Made by a program: the position numbers and the translations under genes. Below the pieces are notes generated by a model. It was not told the origin of the DNA, made no database searches, and worked only from the letters and a program-made list of their open reading frames with translations. DNA of 16,825 nucleotides from an uncultured Lachnospiraceae bacterium (lineage in GTDB: Bacteria; Bacillota; Clostridia; Lachnospirales; Lachnospiraceae), in assembly GCA_910588535.1 (NCBI GenBank), contig CAJUOO010000066.1:1-16825 (forward strand), read 5' to 3'. Position 1 is the first letter of the stretch, and each line of letters opens with the position of its first letter. This document shows positions 13,496 through 16,825 of this stretch, one piece after another.

Positions 13496-13915
13496 TCAAT
13501 TTCTCTCTTTCAATAGTGTTTTTAGTCTCTTCAATCCGTTACTTCTTCTGCGATAAACAGTAGAACGTGATACATGATATAATTCTGCGATTTCTTGGTC
13601 GCTCATGCTTTGAAAATAGCGTAATAAAATAACATCACGCTCTTTATTCGATAACTTATATAAAGCAACAGCAAGTTTCTCATTTGATATTTGGATTGTG
13701 AAATTCAAGACTTCAAAAGAGGTATAATTACAAGAATAATTATCCTCTGCTCCTTGCTCAAACATTTTCATATCTGATAATTCACAGAATAAAACTTCAC
13801 GTTTAGAACGTCTTGCAAACTGTTTGTTCCTGCTTTTTACTGTGCATTTAATAACAGTCATCATCAAAGCATTAAACTGTATTCTAACGATATGCTCGAA
13901 AGAAGATGTGTTCAT
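13496..13915 (-). CDS. Tn916 Orf7-like sigma-70 family factor
   Basis: From the ATG at 13913-13915 (GGGGGT six bases upstream) the protein has 139 residues. The C-terminal region (about 86-135) is a sigma region 4: LSNKERDVILLRYFQSMSDQEIAELYHVSRSTVYRRRSNGLKRL, interpreted as a helix-turn-helix at about 105-127. The N-terminal part corresponds to a divergent region 2. The architecture and size fit the Orf7 type of Tn916/Tn1549 elements, which activates transfer and excision genes. An in-frame ATG at 13936 is not near a good ribosome site. The upstream leader has an imperfect 10-bp hairpin (13948-13972). Confidence 0.85.
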   Translation of the reverse strand: MNTSSFEHIVRIQFNALMMTVIKCTVKSRNKQFARRSKREVLFCELSDMKMFEQGAEDNYSCNYTSFEVLNFTIQISNEKLAVALYKLSNKERDVILLRYFQSMSDQEIAELYHVSRSTVYRRRSNGLKRLKTLLKERN

Positions 13916-14000
13916 AATCTTACCCCCTTTCCGCATACGCCGAAACTATATAAACGGAAATGCCGTCTATATCTTTGGAAAATACGGAAAAAAGAACAAG

Positions 14001-14038
14001 AAAAAAGTCCGCACAAAACATACTGTCTGTACGAACTT
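14001..14038 (-). terminator. Intrinsic terminator upstream of the sigma-like gene
   Basis: On the minus strand AAGTTCGTAC pairs with GTGCGGACTT (two G-U pairs), with the stem ending in a TTTTTT run at 14001-14006. The G-U pairs would be C-A mismatches on the other strand, so it works for minus-strand transcripts, ending the TetR/hydrolase message or acting as an attenuator for the sigma-like gene. Confidence 0.7.
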
Positions 14039-14185
14039 TTAATGTTGTAAAATATTTAGTTGTTGGTAAAATACTGTCAGGTTTCTGTTGCTCGTATGAA
14101 AGTATGCTTAAAGCTTTCCATAATACAAGTCCTTCTCATAGCAGTTACTTTCAATGTTTTTTATATCTTGCTTTTTTTAGTCCTA

Positions 14186-14965
14186 TCATAAGCTCTCCTT
14201 TGTATTTAAAAAGGGTACAACTACTTTCAACCACTCGTCAGGCAAATATATTGCTAAATATCCATGATTATATCCTTTCGCTTCGTATATTTGACATGAA
14301 GGAACTAATTCTTTAAAGAGTTGTGCCGACTTCTTTACACATTTCATTTCTTTTGAACCATAACAATACATAATTTGTGCTTTCGTTTTAGAAATATCTT
14401 CTTTTAACTGATATTCTGCCATGTATGTGCGATACATATTATAAAGCGTATTCCTCTTTAATAAGGGCATATCATGTATATAATAATTTTCAATTTCTTT
14501 TGTAAATCTCATATTAGGAAACAATCGCAGCAAAACCATTTGACATTTGCACGAAAATCTACTAAACATCAATCCCCCAAAAAGACGGACTGTGGCAATA
14601 CAAAATTTTTCCAATTTGGGTTGTGGATAACAAATACTTCCGTCTATGATAGCTTTTTGAGAAATATCAGCTTTAAGAGAAAGCATTTCTATCACAATCT
14701 GCCCCCCTAAAGATACACCACAAAGCAGAAAAAGCTGTCCATTACAATTTTGATTTATATACGAGATTAGTTTTTGGGCGCTATCTATTGTAGAGACATA
14801 TTCTGTATTATATTCTTCTCCATGTCCATCTAGAGTTGGCAAAATAACATGATACTCTTTAGACAATGCTTTTGCTTGTCTTAAATAATTCCACCATGAA
14901 TTTCCACCGCCATGAATTAACATAATATGCTGATTTTCTTTATCTCCAAACTCATGGAATTTCAT
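14186..14965 (-). CDS. Alpha/beta-hydrolase
   Basis: The 259-residue protein is an alpha/beta-hydrolase. HGGGNSWW (18-25) gives the oxyanion region, GVSLGG (83-88) holds the nucleophile Ser85, and GYNHGY (231-236) holds the catalytic His234; the acid is probably an Asp or Glu near 190-215. There is no signal peptide. Substrates could be esters, lactones or a drug, and cannot be predicted. The ATG follows the TetR stop directly (TAAATG), with GAGGAGG inside the TetR gene, so the two form one operon. It is AT-richer than the chromosomal genes to the left, in keeping with the mobile element. It is probably accessory cargo rather than a transfer gene. Confidence 0.87.
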   Translation of the reverse strand: MKFHEFGDKENQHIMLIHGGGNSWWNYLRQAKALSKEYHVILPTLDGHGEEYNTEYVSTIDSAQKLISYINQNCNGQLFLLCGVSLGGQIVIEMLSLKADISQKAIIDGSICYPQPKLEKFCIATVRLFGGLMFSRFSCKCQMVLLRLFPNMRFTKEIENYYIHDMPLLKRNTLYNMYRTYMAEYQLKEDISKTKAQIMYCYGSKEMKCVKKSAQLFKELVPSCQIYEAKGYNHGYLAIYLPDEWLKVVVPFLNTKESL

Positions 14966-15553
14966 TTATATTTCCTCCTCAAAAATCTGTTCTGTAATAT
15001 TTTCTAATAGTTTTTTTACTGTACTTTCAATTTCCTCTTTGACTAATAAATCACTGTTTTGTAAACAAAGATTAACAAGCTGTATAAAATTTATAACAGC
15101 ATTAAAGTTAATATTTTTCTTTGGCTTATCTATATATTTAATATTTTTTTTCATAGAAGTTCTTATGGTTTCAAAAGATTGATTTCTTTCTGTTCGTAAA
15201 AGAATAGCAGTTAAATCATCTCTTGATAAATATCGAAAAATGTTTTTTTCATCTCTCAGAAAAAAGAATGAATATAAATCTATAAATTCCGATTTTGTTA
15301 TTTTTCCATTACATTCTAAAATCTTAAAAAAACGATTTTCCAAGTTGTGTTGCGACTCTTCCATAATAGATAAAATTAAATCCTCTTTTGAGTTATAAAA
15401 ATTGTAAAATGTACCCGTTGAAATGCCTGTGGTTTTTGCTAACTCTCTAATATTAAGCTGTTTATATCCTTTTTCTCTAATTAAATTAATACAATTTTGT
15501 TTTATAATTTTATACAAGGACTGTTTCCTTGCGTCTGAAAAAATTTTAGGCAT
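14966..15553 (-). CDS. TetR/AcrR-family repressor
   Basis: The 195-residue protein has a TetR-type helix-turn-helix at about 33-55 (LNIRELAKTTGISTGTFYNFY, preceded by a recognition core helix) and an all-helical C-terminal ligand domain. TetR proteins dimerise and dissociate from their operator on binding a small molecule. The 16-bp inverted repeat directly upstream (15573-15617) is the likely operator, so it should repress itself and the downstream hydrolase. GGAG nine bases before ATG gives the start. Very AT-rich codon use (frequent AAA, ATT, TTA) separates it from the chromosomal genes. Confidence 0.9.
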   Translation of the reverse strand: MPKIFSDARKQSLYKIIKQNCINLIREKGYKQLNIRELAKTTGISTGTFYNFYNSKEDLILSIMEESQHNLENRFFKILECNGKITKSEFIDLYSFFFLRDEKNIFRYLSRDDLTAILLRTERNQSFETIRTSMKKNIKYIDKPKKNINFNAVINFIQLVNLCLQNSDLLVKEEIESTVKKLLENITEQIFEEEI

Positions 15554-15572
15554 ATTTTTTCTCCTTCAATTT

Positions 15573-15617
15573 AAGTGATAAAATGAACGATATGTTTATG
15601 TGTTCATTTTATCACTT
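15573..15617 (-). promoter_or_regulatory. Large TetR operator over the promoter
   Basis: AAGTGATAAAATGAAC (15573-15588) and GTTCATTTTATCACTT (15602-15617) are perfect 16-base inverted repeats separated by 13 bases. Minus-strand candidate promoter TTGTGT...(17)...TAAAAT places its -10 inside the distal arm, so binding would block transcription of the TetR/hydrolase operon. The length suggests two TetR dimers. Confidence 0.8.
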
Positions 15618-15733
15618 TCTACAATTTAACACAACTGTATTTTATAAGTGCAAGATAAAAGCTTAATTTAGAATCTTCCAGTTACTATTCTTATGTAGTA
15701 CAACTCATACTGCGACACTTGCGTTGATATTGC

Positions 15734-15752
15734 CTGATTTGTCACAAATCAG
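15734..15752. other. 8-bp perfect hairpin
   Basis: CTGATTTG (15734-15741), TCA and CAAATCAG (15745-15752). ATTTTACTTCTTT follows on the plus strand, making it a weak terminator candidate. Confidence 0.45.
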
Positions 15753-15786
15753 ATTTTACTTCTTTCTTCCTCTTGATTACCCACAA

Positions 15787-15863
15787 CAGAAAAGAAAAAG
15801 CCCTGTCAAGAGCTTGCCACCATTGGTGGTGCTTGCACTCTTGATTGGGCTTTTTCTTTTCTG
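15787..15863. terminator. Long bidirectional terminator hairpin
   Basis: CAGAAAAGAAAAAGCCC (15787-15803) and GGGCTTTTTCTTTTCTG (15847-15863) pair over 17 bases. Inside, TCAAGAG/CTCTTGA and CCACC/GGTGG extend the stem. Both arms carry T-runs in the right place, so it ends transcripts in both directions, including that of the XRE-family gene to the right. Confidence 0.85.
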
Positions 15864-15887
15864 TATCTTCTCACAAGAGGAAAAAGA

Positions 15888-16523
15888 TTATTCGTCCTCA
15901 TCATCAAAATGGTTATTCTTTAATACTTCCCGTAACAGTTCCATATCCTCTTTTGAGTTCGGGTTTATCATTTTCACTACTTGATGTGGTGTCCTATATT
16001 TATGTCCCACTATGCTTTCTCCGAACATATCCATGCTGTATAAATCATCATAGCGGTCTAGTAGTTTTTGGAATTTCAAATGCTGGATAAATTCTTTGAT
16101 TGGGTAAAGGTCGGACGCTACAATGCTTTTCCCGTTGATGTAATCGGTAATATATTCCCGTAACTTTTCTAACTCATATTCCAGCCATTCTTCCTCGCTA
16201 TCAAAGAAGTTGTCATAGTGTCCATGTTTTAGTTCTGCATTTAGACGTTCTTCGATTTTTAAAAACTGGCAGACTTCTTTTTCTCCCTGATTGACAAACT
16301 TCCATTCCCCCGACAACAATTCATTGGGTGTTACTCCCAGCACGTCTATTATCTTTTCCAGCGTATCAAAGGTAGGAAAATTCACACCTCGTTCAATCTT
16401 GGAAAGGCTCTGCATATTGATACCGATTTTATCCGCAAGTTCCTGCTGTTTCATTCCTCTGTGTTTTCTTATGGTTTGTATGTTTTCTCCTAAAAAACTG
16501 ATTTTCTTTTCATAATGCTCCAT
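15888..16523 (-). CDS. XRE-family regulator of the mobile element
   Basis: The N-terminal 13-70 region is an XRE/Cro helix-turn-helix (IRKHRGMKQQELADKIGI, then LSKIERGVNFPTFDTLEKI). The other 140 residues are acidic and helical, without a family I know. Similar cytoplasmic XRE proteins occupy the Orf9 position in Tn916-like elements, where they repress transfer genes; the Tn916 version is shorter. The promoter TTGACT/TATGAT at 16574-16602 fits. AAAGGAGAGG lies 12 bases before ATG, which is longer than usual, and an in-frame stop excludes a start further upstream. Its divergent neighbour promoter at 16613-16641 is the natural target. Confidence 0.86.
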   Translation of the reverse strand: MEHYEKKISFLGENIQTIRKHRGMKQQELADKIGINMQSLSKIERGVNFPTFDTLEKIIDVLGVTPNELLSGEWKFVNQGEKEVCQFLKIEERLNAELKHGHYDNFFDSEEEWLEYELEKLREYITDYINGKSIVASDLYPIKEFIQHLKFQKLLDRYDDLYSMDMFGESIVGHKYRTPHQVVKMINPNSKEDMELLREVLKNNHFDDEDE

Positions 16524-16573
16524 AACTTAGTATAACCTCTCCTTTCGTTGCTTTTCTTGGTATTTATAAGCAT

Positions 16574-16602
16574 ATCATACTTAATCTGTATCAAAAAGTC
16601 AA
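16574..16602 (-). promoter_or_regulatory. Sigma-A promoter for the XRE-family gene
   Basis: On the minus strand TTGACT (16597-16602) and TATGAT (16574-16579) are 17 bases apart. The -35 boxes of this and the plus-strand promoter are ten bases apart, so one bound regulator could affect both. Confidence 0.8.
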
Positions 16603-16612
16603 CAAAAACTTC

Positions 16613-16641
16613 TTGACAAGTAATTCTAATGGCGTTATTAT
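16613..16641 (+). promoter_or_regulatory. Consensus sigma-A promoter reading out of the window
   Basis: TTGACA (16613-16618) and TATTAT (16636-16641) have a 17-base spacer. It is the strongest promoter in the window and drives a transcript into the next part of the element. Confidence 0.82.
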
Positions 16642-16825
16642 CGTATCGGATGAAGTGATTAAGCACACTAGGGTCAATCACACGCTTGAGTAAGCATAGA
16701 AAAGATATATTTTCACTTTGATAGCATGAACAAGCATGGACTATCAGACTGAAAATCGGGTTTCCAAAAGGGGCTGGCTGGACGGGGCACGTCCCCCAGA
16801 CGTGTTTCGGACAGACAGTTCCTTT

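Larger units (their letters stand above)
16524..16825. other. Right-edge control region, no complete gene
   Basis: It holds the divergent promoters of the XRE gene and of a rightward transcript. Past 16642 there is a leader with TGATAG/CTATCA (near 16719-16746) and, near 16773-16801, a GC-rich segment with CACGT-CCCCCAG-ACGTG pairing. I see no start of a protein before the window ends. Confidence 0.5.

Noticed and set aside
14041..14185. Short minus-strand frame starting MESFKHTF
   Set aside because: It is only about 14-20 codons before a stop, with no clear ribosome site. It may be a gene remnant but cannot be supported.

Overview
The window looks like a piece of a Clostridia genome, most likely a Lachnospiraceae gut anaerobe. 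The grounds are the moderately AT-rich DNA, strong AGGAGG-type ribosome sites, a CBS-containing Mn pyrophosphatase, the DUF5685/DnaJ pair, a BlaI/BlaR-type pair and Tn916-like accessory genes. The species cannot be named from the sequence alone. There are no rRNA or tRNA genes and no CRISPR array.

Layout. 1-377 holds no gene, but it carries copy 1 of a structured repeat. 378-5766 is minus strand: a tail-anchored coiled-coil protein, a small alarmone synthetase, a J-domain/DUF5685/zinc-ribbon gene cluster, a flavodoxin and a two-S1-domain RNA-binding protein. A divergent promoter pair at about 5790-5850 separates this from a plus-strand block: CBS-type family II pyrophosphatase, flavin reductase, OLD-type ATPase/TOPRIM nuclease, and a BlaI-like repressor overlapping a BlaR1-like membrane metalloprotease. 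12104-13251 is an AT-rich gene-free tract with a 134-nt palindrome and two more copies of the structured repeat, in opposite orientations. From about 13.1 kb to the right edge the content is that of a Tn916/Tn1549-like conjugative element, all genes on the minus strand: an Orf8-like small protein, an Orf7-like sigma factor, an alpha/beta hydrolase and TetR pair with a large operator, and an XRE-family regulator. No xis or int is present on this side, so it may be a remnant or a rearranged end.

How genes work together. The alarmone synthetase uses ATP and GTP/GDP and its product releases pyrophosphate when used; the pyrophosphatase removes pyrophosphate and is probably controlled by adenine nucleotides through its CBS domains. 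The BlaI-like repressor and membrane protease should form an autoregulated stress switch on the dyad just upstream. The TetR protein should control itself and the hydrolase.

The most notable finding is a family of about 140-nt structured elements with three copies (about 84-222, 12399-12539 and 12824-12963). They share a 90-91 nt core, but each is closed by a different, almost perfectly self-complementary 24-25 bp arm. Within the core, stem pairs covary between copies, a hairpin loop keeps the GNRA rule (GAAA/GAGA/GGGA), and the single non-Watson-Crick changes are G-U on one strand only. This is good evidence for a selected RNA fold, and I cannot match it to a family I know.
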